Notes: generated by a model from the sequence alone, not told the origin. A DNA stretch of 64,000 nt from RGIG8368 sp045540275 (GCA_045540275.1 JAZQGX010000322.1:28084-92083), one strand, 5' to 3'. Positions 53,609-62,214 are shown, counted from the first letter of the stretch. Translations and numbers: made by a program.

Positions 53609-54670
53609 ATGACCACAAAATTTATCAAAGGCAATGAAGCTATCATTATCGGTGCGTTGTATGCAGGATGTGACGCATATTTCGGCTACCCCATCACCCC
53701 CGCCAGCGAGGTGGCACATGCCGCAGCGAAATGGTTCCCGTCCGTCGGTCGCACCTTCCTGCAGGCCGAATGCGAAACCGCCAGCATCAACATGGTTTAC
53801 GGCGCAGCTTCCACCGGCACGCTTTCGATGACCGCCACCAGCGGCCCCGGAATGAGCTTGATGCAGGAGGCTATTTCCTACATGGCCGCAGCTGAACTTC
53901 CCGGGGTCATCGTCACCGTCATGCGCGCAGGTCCCGGACTTGGCAACGTCTACCCCGAGCAGGGCGATTACAATCAGGCGGTAAAAGGCGGTGGCCACGG
54001 CAACTACCAGTGCATCTGTCTGGCACCGGCCAGCGCGCAGGAAATGTGCGATTTGACCATGAAGGCGTTTGAGCTTTCCGTCAAATGGCGTACGCCCGCC
54101 ATCGTGATGGCCGACGGACTGCTCGGCCAGATGATGGAGACATTGACCCTTCCTGAAAAGGAAATTCCCGTTGCGGATATGTCGTCATGGGCGGTGCAGG
54201 GAGACGCGAAAACCCGTCCCAATCTCATTACGTCCATCTTCCTCGACGCTCCTGCGCAGGAAGCTCACAACATCCATCTGCAGGAAAAATATTCTCGTAT
54301 GGCAGCGGAAAGCGCCAGCGAGTCCTATATGACCGAAGATGCAGATTTGGTGCTGCTCGGTTACGGCATTTCAAGCCGCATCGCCCGTACGGCGGCGGAA
54401 ATGTTGAGAAGCGAGGGATACAAGGTCGGCGTTTTCCGTCCGATTTTGCTCAATCCGTTCCCCTCTAAAGAGCTGAATGCGGCAATCGCCGGCAAGAAGG
54501 CAATGTCCGTCGAATTGAGCTGCGGTCAGTTCCGCGACGATGCGATGATGCACCTTTCCAGAGATATCGGCCGTCATCAGGACATCGCTCTTTGCAACCG
54601 CATGGGCGGCATGGTACTCAGCGTCGACGAGGTCATCACCGCCGCCAGAAAACTTCTGCAAGATAAATAA
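53609..54670 (+). CDS. korA: 2-oxoacid:ferredoxin oxidoreductase alpha subunit
   Basis: 353 aa from the ATG at 53609 (SD GCGAGG). Pyrimidine-binding half of the TPP site: FIKGNEAIIIGALYAGCDAYFGYPITPASEV, FLQAECETASINMVYGAASTG, MTATSGPGMSLMQEAISYM and YPEQGDYNQAVKGGGHG. The C-terminal domain ends with KAMSVELSCGQFRDD. Sequence type is KorA (2-oxoglutarate) or VorB (branched-chain); the substrate cannot be settled here. Gives acyl-CoA, CO2 and reduced ferredoxin in anaerobes. Confidence 0.9.
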   Translation: MTTKFIKGNEAIIIGALYAGCDAYFGYPITPASEVAHAAAKWFPSVGRTFLQAECETASINMVYGAASTGTLSMTATSGPGMSLMQEAISYMAAAELPGVIVTVMRAGPGLGNVYPEQGDYNQAVKGGGHGNYQCICLAPASAQEMCDLTMKAFELSVKWRTPAIVMADGLLGQMMETLTLPEKEIPVADMSSWAVQGDAKTRPNLITSIFLDAPAQEAHNIHLQEKYSRMAAESASESYMTEDADLVLLGYGISSRIARTAAEMLRSEGYKVGVFRPILLNPFPSKELNAAIAGKKAMSVELSCGQFRDDAMMHLSRDIGRHQDIALCNRMGGMVLSVDEVITAARKLLQDK

Positions 54671-54682
54671 GGAGGATTGGAA

Positions 54683-56095
54683 ATGAAGGAAATCAAGACA
54701 TTGGGAATGTATCCCTCCTTTTCGCGCAGCGGTAAAGAAACCCGCGCAACCCACTATTGCGCCGGATGCGGTCATGGTATCATTCATAAGCTGGTGACCG
54801 AAGCGATGGTGGAGCTGGAACTTCAGGATCGCACCGTAATCGTCAACCCGATCGGATGTTCGGTGTTCGGTTACTACTACTGGGATTGCGGCAATATCGG
54901 CGCAGCCCACGGACGCGCCTCGGCTATCGGCACGGCGGTGAACCGCACGCGCAAAGATGCCGTCGTCATCTCCTACCAGGGTGACGGCGATTTGGCGGCG
55001 ATCGGTTTCAATCACACCTTTCAGGCCGCCAACCGCGGCGAGCACATGGCGGTGTTCTTCGTCAACAACGCCATCTACGGCATGACCGGCGGACAGATGG
55101 CGCCGACCACGCTTGAAGGTATGCGCACGAAAACCTCTCCCTTCGGGCGTGATCCGCTGACGATGGGATACCCCATGCACGTCTGCGAAATCTTCAATCA
55201 GCTGAAGGCTCCCGTGTATATCGCCCGCGTCAGCGTTGCTGATACCAAGCGCATCATGCAGGCCAAGGCCGCCATCCGCAAGGCGCTTGAAATCCAGCGT
55301 GACGGAAAGGGCTACGCCTTTGTCGAAATAATTTCACCGTGCCCGACCAACCTCGGAATGAACGCGCTTCAGTCCGCGGAATTCTGCATTGAACGCATGG
55401 AAAAAGAATATCCCCTCGGAGTCGTCCGCGACGAAACGGAGAATGCCGAACCCCGCAAGGCGCTTGAGACGAAACCATCTCCGAAAGAGTTCTTCGAGGA
55501 CGATGAAAATCCCGTGCCCCCTGCGACAGTCGATGAGAGCGCAAAAGAGCTGCGTTTGAAGTTTACTGGCTTTGGCGGACAGGGAATTCTTTCTCTCGGC
55601 ATCTGCGTGGCGGAGGCCGCTCGCGCTGAAAGACGTTTCACTTCATGGTATCCCAGCTATGGCCCCGAGCAGCGCGGCGGTTCGGCCCAGTGCTCGGTGG
55701 TTATTTCGGGCCGTCCGATCGGGTGCCCCGCCGTTGACCATCCCGATGTGCTGGTGTGCATGAACCAGCCTTCGTACGAACGCTATGTCGGCGACGTGGT
55801 CAAAGGCGGTATCGTGATCGTTGATGAAACGGTTCCGCTCAACGTCCAAGCGCCGGAAGGCGTCAAGGTGGTCCGCATGCCGGCCATCGATCTAGCGATT
55901 AAACTTGGAGTACCCAAGGCGGCCAACACCATGATGCTGGCCGCGTTGATGAAACTCGGCGCGACCGGTTTGAAGCGCGAGAATCTGATCGATGCTCTTT
56001 GCGCCTCGTTCAAGAAAAAACCGGAATTGGCCGAAAAGAACAAAGCTCTGGTCGGCGAAGCCGAGGCTTGGATGGAGAAAAACCTCGGGATTTAA
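54683..56095 (+). CDS. 2-oxoacid:ferredoxin oxidoreductase beta-gamma fusion (KorB-KorC)
   Basis: 470 aa from the ATG at 54683 (SD GGAGG). Residues 1-270 are the TPP-binding beta subunit: THYCAGCGHGIIHKLV, NPIGCSVFGYYYWDCG, SYQGDGDLAAIG (TPP/Mg motif GDGD), NNAIYGMTGGQMAPTT and SPCPTNLGM. An acidic/Pro linker spans about 270-290 (EDDENPVPP). Residues about 293-470 are the gamma subunit: KFTGFGGQGILSLGI, SWYPSYGPEQRGGSAQCSV and NTMMLAALMKLG. In most organisms these are separate genes. Followed by a strong terminator. Confidence 0.92.
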   Translation: MKEIKTLGMYPSFSRSGKETRATHYCAGCGHGIIHKLVTEAMVELELQDRTVIVNPIGCSVFGYYYWDCGNIGAAHGRASAIGTAVNRTRKDAVVISYQGDGDLAAIGFNHTFQAANRGEHMAVFFVNNAIYGMTGGQMAPTTLEGMRTKTSPFGRDPLTMGYPMHVCEIFNQLKAPVYIARVSVADTKRIMQAKAAIRKALEIQRDGKGYAFVEIISPCPTNLGMNALQSAEFCIERMEKEYPLGVVRDETENAEPRKALETKPSPKEFFEDDENPVPPATVDESAKELRLKFTGFGGQGILSLGICVAEAARAERRFTSWYPSYGPEQRGGSAQCSVVISGRPIGCPAVDHPDVLVCMNQPSYERYVGDVVKGGIVIVDETVPLNVQAPEGVKVVRMPAIDLAIKLGVPKAANTMMLAALMKLGATGLKRENLIDALCASFKKKPELAEKNKALVGEAEAWMEKNLGI

Positions 56096-56105
56096 CGGAG
56101 GAGAG

Positions 56106-56138
56106 ATCGGGACATTCAAGCAATGTCCCGATTTTTTT
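56106..56138 (+). terminator. Intrinsic terminator of the kor operon
   Basis: Perfect 11-bp stem (56106-56116 with 56122-56132), a five-base loop and a run of seven T. Ends the korD-korA-korBC transcript 11 nt after the stop. Confidence 0.92.
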
Positions 56139-56160
56139 AGTGCCAGCGAAGGGTAATGCC

Positions 56161-56703
56161 ATGCGTGTTTTAGATTGTGATATTGCAGGGCTAAAGATTG
56201 TCGAGCCCGACTGCTTTCTGGATTCGCGGGGATATTTTTGCGAGGTGTGGAACGAAAATCGCTACCGGCAGGCGGGAATTGACGCTAAATTTGTGCAGGA
56301 CAACGAAAGTATGTCGGCAAAAGGCGTGCTACGGGGATTGCACTGGCAGGATGGCGAGTACGCCCAGGCCAAGCTGGTCCGCGTGGTATGCGGTGCGGTA
56401 TGGGATGTGGCGGTCGATCTGCGTAAAGGTTCACCGACCTTCGGCAAATATTTAGCATGCCTTTTGAGCGGCGAAAACCATCGGCAGTTCTTTATTCCGC
56501 GCGGTTTTGCCCATGGCTTTGTTGTATTGCGCGACAATACCGTCTTTTCATACAAATGCGACAATTTCTACCATCGCCCCAGTGAACGGGGAATCCGGTT
56601 CGACGATCCCGATCTGGCCATTGAATGGCCGGATTGCGGCGTGCCGTTCAGTCTCTCAGAAAAGGATTTGTCACATCGGTTTTTCAGGGAGCTTTTTCCT
56701 TGA
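56161..56703 (+). CDS. rfbC: dTDP-4-dehydrorhamnose 3,5-epimerase
   Basis: 180 aa from the ATG at 56161 (SD GAAGGG). Cupin fold: FLDSRGYFCEVWNE, FVQDNESMSAKGVLRGLHWQ (catalytic His in GLHWQ), RVVCGAVWDVAVDLRKGSPTFG and FIPRGFAHGFVVL. Epimerises C3 and C5 of dTDP-4-keto-6-deoxyglucose for L-rhamnose. The rfbA, rfbB and rfbD partners are not in the window. Its last 20 nt overlap the convergent RdgC-like gene. Confidence 0.93.
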   Translation: MRVLDCDIAGLKIVEPDCFLDSRGYFCEVWNENRYRQAGIDAKFVQDNESMSAKGVLRGLHWQDGEYAQAKLVRVVCGAVWDVAVDLRKGSPTFGKYLACLLSGENHRQFFIPRGFAHGFVVLRDNTVFSYKCDNFYHRPSERGIRFDDPDLAIEWPDCGVPFSLSEKDLSHRFFRELFP

Positions 56704-57811
56704 GCTTCTCGCCGCGGCGTTCAGGCATCGTCTCGATCCACTTTGAAATCTCTTTGCTAATCCGACGCCAGGTTTGGTCGCTGAAACGTTGCTCGAGAAA
56801 TTCGTCGTAGATGGTGAAGAAGGCGGTGTGGAGCAGTTCGATGGCGGCCATGCGCTCTTCAACCAGCGCATTGTATTCACGCTGTTTCGATTTTGGCAAC
56901 GCCACCGACCGGAACGAGAAGCTGTCATCAATGGAACATTTGATGGTCAAATCGCCAAAGGCGACCGTCAGTTTTATTTTGGTGACGGTTTTTCCAAGGC
57001 GCAGTGCGGTTTCCGCCTCTGCCGACATCAGTACCTCGCCGTCGTGGAGCGAGACGCGTCTTGCGCCGGTGTCATGCCGGTGGAGATAGATCGGTCCCTC
57101 CAGTTCGATGCCGAAGCTGCGGTCGTCCGGAAGCTTCCAGATGTTGTCGCCTTTTTCCCACGCCCACCAGAGCCAGGTGAGAAATTCACTGCCGAGCGAC
57201 TGCTCCGAAGGGGTTGAGACCTCCTGATCGGGCGAAAATCTCGCAGGTTTCAAATCGGTGGCATTGAGGTGTTTTCTCTTCAGCGCGGCTGATGCCGGAT
57301 CGAGCACCTTGGGCGCGTGACCGGTCGCTTCGCGGTAAGCGACGGTCAATGCCAGTATCTGCTTGTCGGACATGGCGTCGCTGACCAGCAGTTTGTTGCG
57401 CAAGTCGACTACGCACGAAATGTTTTCGATCGCTGGCGGCATGTTCGGTTTCAGCTGCTTGGCGGTGTTTTCTCGGATCTCCTTGCGGTCGCTGTTCGAG
57501 AGGAAGTTGACCTGGCGTAGAGCCATGAGTTTGAGCTCCTCCTGCTTGCAGATGGAGGAGAGCAGCTTTTTGGGAATCTTGCGCTCCATTTTCAGAGTCT
57601 GCACCGTGACGTAGGGCCCGATCACGGCGGTCTCTTCGGACAAGTCGCGATCGAGCGGGAAGCGCCCGCCGACCCAGCCGGTCAGCGGATCTACGCCCAA
57701 TGATTCCAGTGGCGGGGCCAGTCGTTTTTCAAAATTCTTGACGATTGAGTCGTTGATTTCTGCGGGCAGATAGAAAAGCCTGAAGTTGATGGAGCCTGAA
57801 TCGAGTTTCAT
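56684..57811 (-). CDS. RdgC-like protein (putative recombination-associated)
   Basis: 375 aa from the ATG at 57811 (SD AGGA). It appears distantly similar to RdgC: the N-terminus FRLFYLPAEI, DPLTGWVGGRFPLDRD, then VTVQTLKMERKIPKKLLSSICKQEE and SDRKEIRENTAKQLKPNMPP. The last two match the RdgC pattern of a K-rich helix followed by a conserved prolyl segment. RdgC binds DNA as a ring and modulates RecA. A viral or phage-linked homologue is possible. No operon partners. The assignment rests on general pattern and is tentative. Confidence 0.5.
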   Translation of the reverse strand: MKLDSGSINFRLFYLPAEINDSIVKNFEKRLAPPLESLGVDPLTGWVGGRFPLDRDLSEETAVIGPYVTVQTLKMERKIPKKLLSSICKQEELKLMALRQVNFLSNSDRKEIRENTAKQLKPNMPPAIENISCVVDLRNKLLVSDAMSDKQILALTVAYREATGHAPKVLDPASAALKRKHLNATDLKPARFSPDQEVSTPSEQSLGSEFLTWLWWAWEKGDNIWKLPDDRSFGIELEGPIYLHRHDTGARRVSLHDGEVLMSAEAETALRLGKTVTKIKLTVAFGDLTIKCSIDDSFSFRSVALPKSKQREYNALVEERMAAIELLHTAFFTIYDEFLEQRFSDQTWRRISKEISKWIETMPERRGEKLKEKAP

Positions 57812-57983
57812 TGTGTGTCCTGGGGAAAGGGGTGAATACGGAACCAACGGCCACATTGTATCACAAACGGGGAAAATAAGGAAGAATCTGTGTCCGCCGC
57901 CCGTGCGAAAGTGCGAGACATGTTGCGTCAGCTTTCCGATTACGCGCAGGTGGATATTTTTTGTGTCGAGAAAACATTCGGTA

Positions 57984-57992
57984 TGCTATAAT
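57984..57992 (+). promoter_or_regulatory. Extended -10 promoter of the structured leader
   Basis: TGC-TATAAT (57984-57992), -35 weak. Predicted start 57999-58001, exactly at the first base of the closing helix described next. Confidence 0.55.
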
Positions 57993-57999
57993 GAGCAAA

Positions 58000-58093
58000 T
58001 CGCAGGTGCTTTGTCCGGAGTAGCCGCCGAATATGGCACCCTGAAGCGATGCCGGTGCTTGATCGGGTGCGTTTGAGATGAATCTCACCTGCG
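58000..58093 (+). ncRNA. Unidentified structured RNA or riboswitch-like leader
   Basis: CGCAGGTG (58001-58008) pairs perfectly with CACCTGCG (58086-58093), enclosing about 77 nt. Inside, GCACCC pairs with GGGTGC around an AAGC/GCTT inner stem, and TGAGA pairs with TCTCA around TGAA. The predicted transcript starts at the outer helix. No SRP-RNA GGAAGGAAGCAG-type motif, tmRNA or known riboswitch core was recognised. It lies 59 nt upstream of the gene at 58152, so it may be its leader or a free small RNA. Confidence 0.4.
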
Positions 58094-58151
58094 CTCTTCC
58101 CGCACGGCGGATGACGGCACGGAAAAACCAAGGTAATCAGGAGTTTATGAA

Positions 58152-58586
58152 ATGGACTGGCGCAATGAATTGAGCAGTATCGTCAACGGGCGGGCGCGAA
58201 TGACCCGTGCCGAACAGGAAAATGCCGATTACGAAAATTTTTTGCTTTCAGTTGCCAAACCGGCGTTGGAAGAGGTCGCCGAAGAGTTGCGCTCGCTCGG
58301 CCGCGAGGTTTCCGTCCGTATCGCGCCGGCTTCGGTTCGCCTGCAGGTCCGCTCCGGCGAGTATGACGAAATCGTGTTCAGCGTCATGAAAAAATACGTT
58401 CAGAACGGAATTCTGCCCAGCGCCGAAATACGCGTTCTGCGCGGAACCGGCCCCCTCAACAAATACGAGGCGCTGATCCGCGAAGGAACGGCCAACTATC
58501 GGATTGAGGAAGTGACGCGCGATGATGTCATCGCCTGTTTCATCAAGTATTACCGTATGGCGGTCAACGACGGGCCGCGTGTCTGA
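58152..58586 (+). CDS. Conserved hypothetical protein
   Basis: 144 aa; ATG eight bases after CAGGAG. No signal peptide or membrane segment. Predicted alpha/beta: a helix (TRAEQENADYENFLLSVAKPALEEVAEEL is one amphipathic stretch), strands VSVRIAPASVRLQVRSGE and EIVFSVMKKYV, then a helical end. Family not recognised. It follows the structured leader and is 21 nt upstream of the yycJ-like gene, so probably co-transcribed with it. Confidence 0.7.
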   Translation: MDWRNELSSIVNGRARMTRAEQENADYENFLLSVAKPALEEVAEELRSLGREVSVRIAPASVRLQVRSGEYDEIVFSVMKKYVQNGILPSAEIRVLRGTGPLNKYEALIREGTANYRIEEVTRDDVIACFIKYYRMAVNDGPRV

Positions 58587-58607
58587 TTTCAGCGGTGGAT
58601 GACGGTT

Positions 58608-59381
58608 ATGAAGGTTTGCGTGCTGGGCAGCGGTAGCAAAGGCAATTGCACATACATTTCAACAGGATCGACCTCGATTCTTGTTGATGCTGGAATCAAC
58701 CGCAAACAGACGCTGGAGCGCATGCGGCAGATGGGGATCGCACCGCAGTCGATACAGGCCATTTTTTTCACCCACTCCCATACCGATCACTGCAAGGCGG
58801 CGGCGACCCTTTCCCGGGAGTTGACGGCCGGCTTGTTCGCAAGTTCGGAGGTGGCCGATTCAATTGATATGGCGCTCCCCTCGGAATCACTGGACTGGAC
58901 CGTGTTCGAAACCGGTCAGACGGTGGAATTCGGAGATATGAAAATCGAAAGTTTTTCAGTTCCCCACGATGTCGCCGCGGTCGGCTATGTTTTCGATGAC
59001 GGCAGAAGCCGCCTGTTTTACGCCACCGATCTGGGCATGGTCACCGAGCAGGTCCGGCAGAATTTCAGATTTTGCGATGCGGCGATCCTCGAGAGCAATC
59101 ACGATGCCGGTTTGCTGCATTCCTCGGGGCGTCCTAAAAAGCTGATTTCGCGCATCGCAGGACGCAGCGGACACCTGTCCAACGATGATGCGTGCAGTCT
59201 GGTTTCCGAGTGCGCACCCGAGCGGTTGCGTCTGCTGATGCTTGCGCATCTGAGCGAAGAATGCAACACTAGGCAGCTGGCTCATTCAAACATGGTCCGC
59301 GCTCTCAAAAAATGCCGGCGCGAAGCCGTTCGGCTGGAGATTCTGCCGCAGAACGAGGCTAGCGGTTTTTTTGATTTTTGA
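58608..59381 (+). CDS. Metallo-beta-lactamase fold hydrolase, YycJ/WalJ type
   Basis: 257 aa from the ATG at 58608 (GGTGG nine bases before; an in-frame ATG at 58599 is too close). MBL signature THSHTDHCKAA (HxHxDH, about residues 55-65), N-terminal VLGSGSKGNCTYIS, further metal-site motifs FSVPHDVAAVGYVF and YATDLGM, and ESNHD and LAHLSEE. The YycJ family has putative 5' exonuclease activity in DNA repair or wall regulation. Cytosolic. Next gene is prfB, 21 nt away. Confidence 0.88.
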   Translation: MKVCVLGSGSKGNCTYISTGSTSILVDAGINRKQTLERMRQMGIAPQSIQAIFFTHSHTDHCKAAATLSRELTAGLFASSEVADSIDMALPSESLDWTVFETGQTVEFGDMKIESFSVPHDVAAVGYVFDDGRSRLFYATDLGMVTEQVRQNFRFCDAAILESNHDAGLLHSSGRPKKLISRIAGRSGHLSNDDACSLVSECAPERLRLLMLAHLSEECNTRQLAHSNMVRALKKCRREAVRLEILPQNEASGFFDF

Positions 59382-59402
59382 TTTGTCCCCGGAGGAAAAA
59401 CA

Positions 59403-60545
59403 ATGGAAATTGAAGAGATAAAAGCACGGTTAGACAAGCAGCGGGCGGCATTTTCCGAAATGCGCTCCTATCTTGATATCGACAACCGTCGCAAGCTGTT
59501 GGCGGAACTTGAGGAGCTGGCGGCGGGTCCCGATTTTTGGAACGATGCAAACGCGGCAAAGGATACGATCGCAAAAACCACCGCTCAGCGGGCGGTTATT
59601 CGCCCGTTCGACGAATTGGCAAAGGAGCTGGACGATTGCGAAGTGATGATGGAGCTTGCCGATGCCGAGGATGACGCCGCGTCTCGAAACGCGGCTTATG
59701 CGGAGGTGGAGCAGGCGCAGGAGCGAGCGGATGCCATGATCGGGAAGATCCGTCTGCAGTCGCTCTTTTCAGGGAAGCTGGATACCTGCAACGCGTACGT
59801 CACGCTGCATAGCGGTGCCGGCGGCACCGAGGCTTGCGATTGGGCGGATATGCTGCTGCGGATGTACACGATGTATTGCGAAGACAACAATTTCGCAATC
59901 CACATTCTCGACACCCAGCCCGGTGACGAAGCGGGCATCAAATCGGTGTCGTTTCTGGTGGAGGGACTGTACGCCTACGGCATGCTCAAATGTGAACGCG
60001 GCGTGCACCGTCTGGTGCGCATCAGCCCCTTCGATGCCAACAAGCGTCGTCACACTTCGTTCGCCTCGCTTGATGTCGTCGCCGAAATTTCAGACGACAT
60101 TGAAGTCGAAATCAAGGAGTCGGATCTGCGCATCGACACCTACCGATCAGGCGGCGCTGGCGGTCAGCACGTAAACAAAACCGATTCGGCAGTGCGTTTG
60201 ACCCATATGCCGACCGGGATTGTCGTGGCATGCCAATGCGAGCGGTCGCAACACAAGAACAAGGCCCGCGCAATGAGCATGCTCAAGGCCAAGCTGTACG
60301 AATATCACGAAGACAAAAAGCGCAAGGAGATGGAGCGTTTTTATGGTGAAAAGGGCGAGATCGCTTGGGGAAGCCAGATACGTTCATACGTTTTCCAGCC
60401 GTATACCATGGTCAAAGACCTGCGAACCGATGTTGAGACCCCCGATGTGCAGGGGGTCATGAACGGGCGCTTGCAACCCTTCGTCGAGGCGTATCTGACG
60501 CAGCTGGCAGCAAAAAACATGGCTGCACCGAAAGACGGGGAATAG
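59403..60545 (+). CDS. prfB: Peptide chain release factor 2
   Basis: 380 aa; SD GGAGGAAA. Recognises UGA/UAA. Features: coiled N-terminal domain, SPF anticodon-like tripeptide in RISPFDANKRRHTSFASLDV, GGQ catalytic loop in RSGGAGGQHVNKTDSAVR. The usual +1 programmed frameshift (CTT TGA C) of many prfB genes is absent: RSYLDIDNR is encoded in one continuous frame. UGA autoregulation is therefore lacking. Ends five bases before the convergent parA stop. Confidence 0.95.
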   Translation: MEIEEIKARLDKQRAAFSEMRSYLDIDNRRKLLAELEELAAGPDFWNDANAAKDTIAKTTAQRAVIRPFDELAKELDDCEVMMELADAEDDAASRNAAYAEVEQAQERADAMIGKIRLQSLFSGKLDTCNAYVTLHSGAGGTEACDWADMLLRMYTMYCEDNNFAIHILDTQPGDEAGIKSVSFLVEGLYAYGMLKCERGVHRLVRISPFDANKRRHTSFASLDVVAEISDDIEVEIKESDLRIDTYRSGGAGGQHVNKTDSAVRLTHMPTGIVVACQCERSQHKNKARAMSMLKAKLYEYHEDKKRKEMERFYGEKGEIAWGSQIRSYVFQPYTMVKDLRTDVETPDVQGVMNGRLQPFVEAYLTQLAAKNMAAPKDGE

Positions 60546-60550
60546 GGTGC

Positions 60551-61435
60551 TTATTCGGCGGTCTCTCCGGAATTTTCCGGAGCGGCCGTTTCGCTTTCTG
60601 CGGCGTTCGGCTCAACGCCGTTTTCCGTGGCGCCCGTTTCGCTTGCGGCCAGACCGTTTTCCAGCCGGTCGGCAAATTCAGCGGCGAACCGGCGATAGGC
60701 GATCGAGCCGCGGTTGCCGGGATCGTAAAACACAACCGGCTTGCCGAAACTGGGAGCCTCGCTCACGCGTACACTGCGGGGGATGGTGGTTTCGTAAACC
60801 TGCGCACCGAAGTATTTGCGCACTTCTGCCACCACGTCGGCGGCAAGACGGGTGCGGGAATCGAACATTGTCATCAGCACTCCTTCAAGCCTGAGATTGG
60901 GGTTGCCGCCGTTGTCGCGCAGTTTTCCGATCAGGTCGGTAATCACGCTCAAACCTTCCATCGCGTAGTATTCGCACTGCATGGTTACCACCACCGCATC
61001 AGCGGCCGCCAGCGACGAGGTCATCAGTATGCCGAGCGAGGGAGGGCAGTCCATAAGCACATAGTCGAAAACATTGGCCTCGAGCACGCAGTCAAGCGCA
61101 TTGCGGACTACCGACAGATGGTTGGACTGTCTGGCGATTTCGATTTCAGCCCCGGCCAGATCCAGCTCCGAAGGAATGATGTTGATGTTTTCGTAGGGAG
61201 TTGCCTGGATGATGTCGGCAATCTCCGCCTGTCCCGTGATGATGGGGTAGAGACTCACGCCGGCGGTCGGACGCAGCCCGAGACCGCTTGTGGCGTTGGC
61301 CTGCGGGTCAAGGTCGATAACCAGCACGGTTTTCCCGGCGAGCGAAAGGGCCGCGGCAAGGTTGACGACGGTGGTGGTTTTGCCGACACCGCCTTTTTGA
61401 TTGGCGATGGCGATGACTTTGGTTTTGCTTTCCAT
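60551..61435 (-). CDS. parA: ParA/Soj-type chromosome partitioning ATPase
   Basis: 294 aa. Deviant Walker A ANQKGGVGKTTTVVN, VIDLDPQANATSGLG, FDYVLMDCPPSLGIL (Walker B), and DSRTRLAADVVAEVRKYFG near the C-terminus. ParA segregates origins with ParB. The last 30 residues are an unusual Glu/Ala/Thr-rich acidic tail (GATENGVEPNAAESETAAPE). No parB follows on this strand; convergent prfB ends five bases away. Its start is four bases after the lipoprotein gene, which is upstream on the same strand. Confidence 0.93.
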   Translation of the reverse strand: MESKTKVIAIANQKGGVGKTTTVVNLAAALSLAGKTVLVIDLDPQANATSGLGLRPTAGVSLYPIITGQAEIADIIQATPYENINIIPSELDLAGAEIEIARQSNHLSVVRNALDCVLEANVFDYVLMDCPPSLGILMTSSLAAADAVVVTMQCEYYAMEGLSVITDLIGKLRDNGGNPNLRLEGVLMTMFDSRTRLAADVVAEVRKYFGAQVYETTIPRSVRVSEAPSFGKPVVFYDPGNRGSIAYRRFAAEFADRLENGLAASETGATENGVEPNAAESETAAPENSGETAE

Positions 61436-61439
61436 GGTA

Positions 61440-62081
61440 TTACTCCGCCTTATCGGGTAGGGATTTAGCCAGTTTGCCGATTATGGTTTCGATGGTTTTG
61501 GTTAGAGACTTGTTGATTCCCGCGGCGAGTTCCACCGGCGACAGGTTCCGCAGCGTTTCAACGGATGTCGCAGACAGGACAACAGGGGCTTTTGCGTTTC
61601 TTGGCGAATTGTTATCGCTCAGCACGATTCGCAGCTCGGTGACGGCTGCCGGCTGGGAGAGCCGTTCATCGATCCGGCAAACGGTTAAAACGGCATCAAT
61701 TGAATACTGGGTGCGAATTTGCGACCGGGAGTCTGCAATCATCTCGAACAACCCCGATTCTCGGAGGCTGTTTTCAAACTGCGCCTCGAAAAGCGGTGCC
61801 GGGGCGTCAATCCAGGACGCATAGTAGTCTGCAACGCATTGTCCGTCTTTTCGCATCCTGATGAACGACCGAACGTCATAAGGCGGCACAATCCGGAACG
61901 AACGCAGCTTGGTCGAGCCGATTCGGGCCTCAGACAGCGAGAGGGGGGCGGCAATTTTGACCTCCGGGGTGAATGTGGTTCGATTGGCCTCAGCAGATGC
62001 ATTCTTTTCAATGCCAAGATCAAGACATCCGGTGCAGATGAGAACCGGAATGCAGAGTGCGGCGGATTTTAAATAGGTCAT
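61440..62081 (-). CDS. Putative ABC-transport auxiliary lipoprotein
   Basis: 213 aa from the ATG at 62081 (SD AGGAG). Lipoprotein signal: YLKSAALCIPVLICTGC, with Cys17-19 region as lipidation site (lipobox ICTGC). The mature part shows the ABC_trans_aux/PqiC-like pattern: RSFRIVPPYDVRSFIRMR, YYASWIDAPAPLFEAQFENSLRESGLFEM. Such proteins serve MCE-type lipid transport at the outer membrane; the partner MCE and permease genes are not adjacent. Co-directional with parA. Confidence 0.6.
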   Translation of the reverse strand: MTYLKSAALCIPVLICTGCLDLGIEKNASAEANRTTFTPEVKIAAPLSLSEARIGSTKLRSFRIVPPYDVRSFIRMRKDGQCVADYYASWIDAPAPLFEAQFENSLRESGLFEMIADSRSQIRTQYSIDAVLTVCRIDERLSQPAAVTELRIVLSDNNSPRNAKAPVVLSATSVETLRNLSPVELAAGINKSLTKTIETIIGKLAKSLPDKAE

Positions 62082-62185
62082 TGTTTGCGCTCCTGTTGCT
62101 CGCCCCGGGGGCGGGGAAAAGCAATTTCGTAAAATCAATATTTTGAGTATATCACAGTTGGTGCCTTTTGTGCTAGCACAGATAA

Positions 62186-62214
62186 TTGACAACTTCGTTG
62201 GGACATATTATAAT
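62186..62214 (+). promoter_or_regulatory. Perfect consensus sigma70 promoter of the LRR gene
   Basis: TTGACA (62186-62191), a 17-nt spacer and TATAAT (62209-62214): no mismatch to consensus. Start near 62221; leader about 53 nt to the ATG at 62274. Confidence 0.85.

Noticed and set aside
58000..58093. 4.5S/SRP RNA, since the ends pair and the size is about right.
   Set aside because: The conserved GGAAGGAAGCAG-type loop region is missing and the interior folds into two hairpins rather than one rod.
57984..58151. tRNA genes anywhere in the window.
   Set aside because: No GTTCRANNC T-loop with cloverleaf pairing was noticed in this or other intergenic regions. A tRNAscan run with no hits would confirm it.
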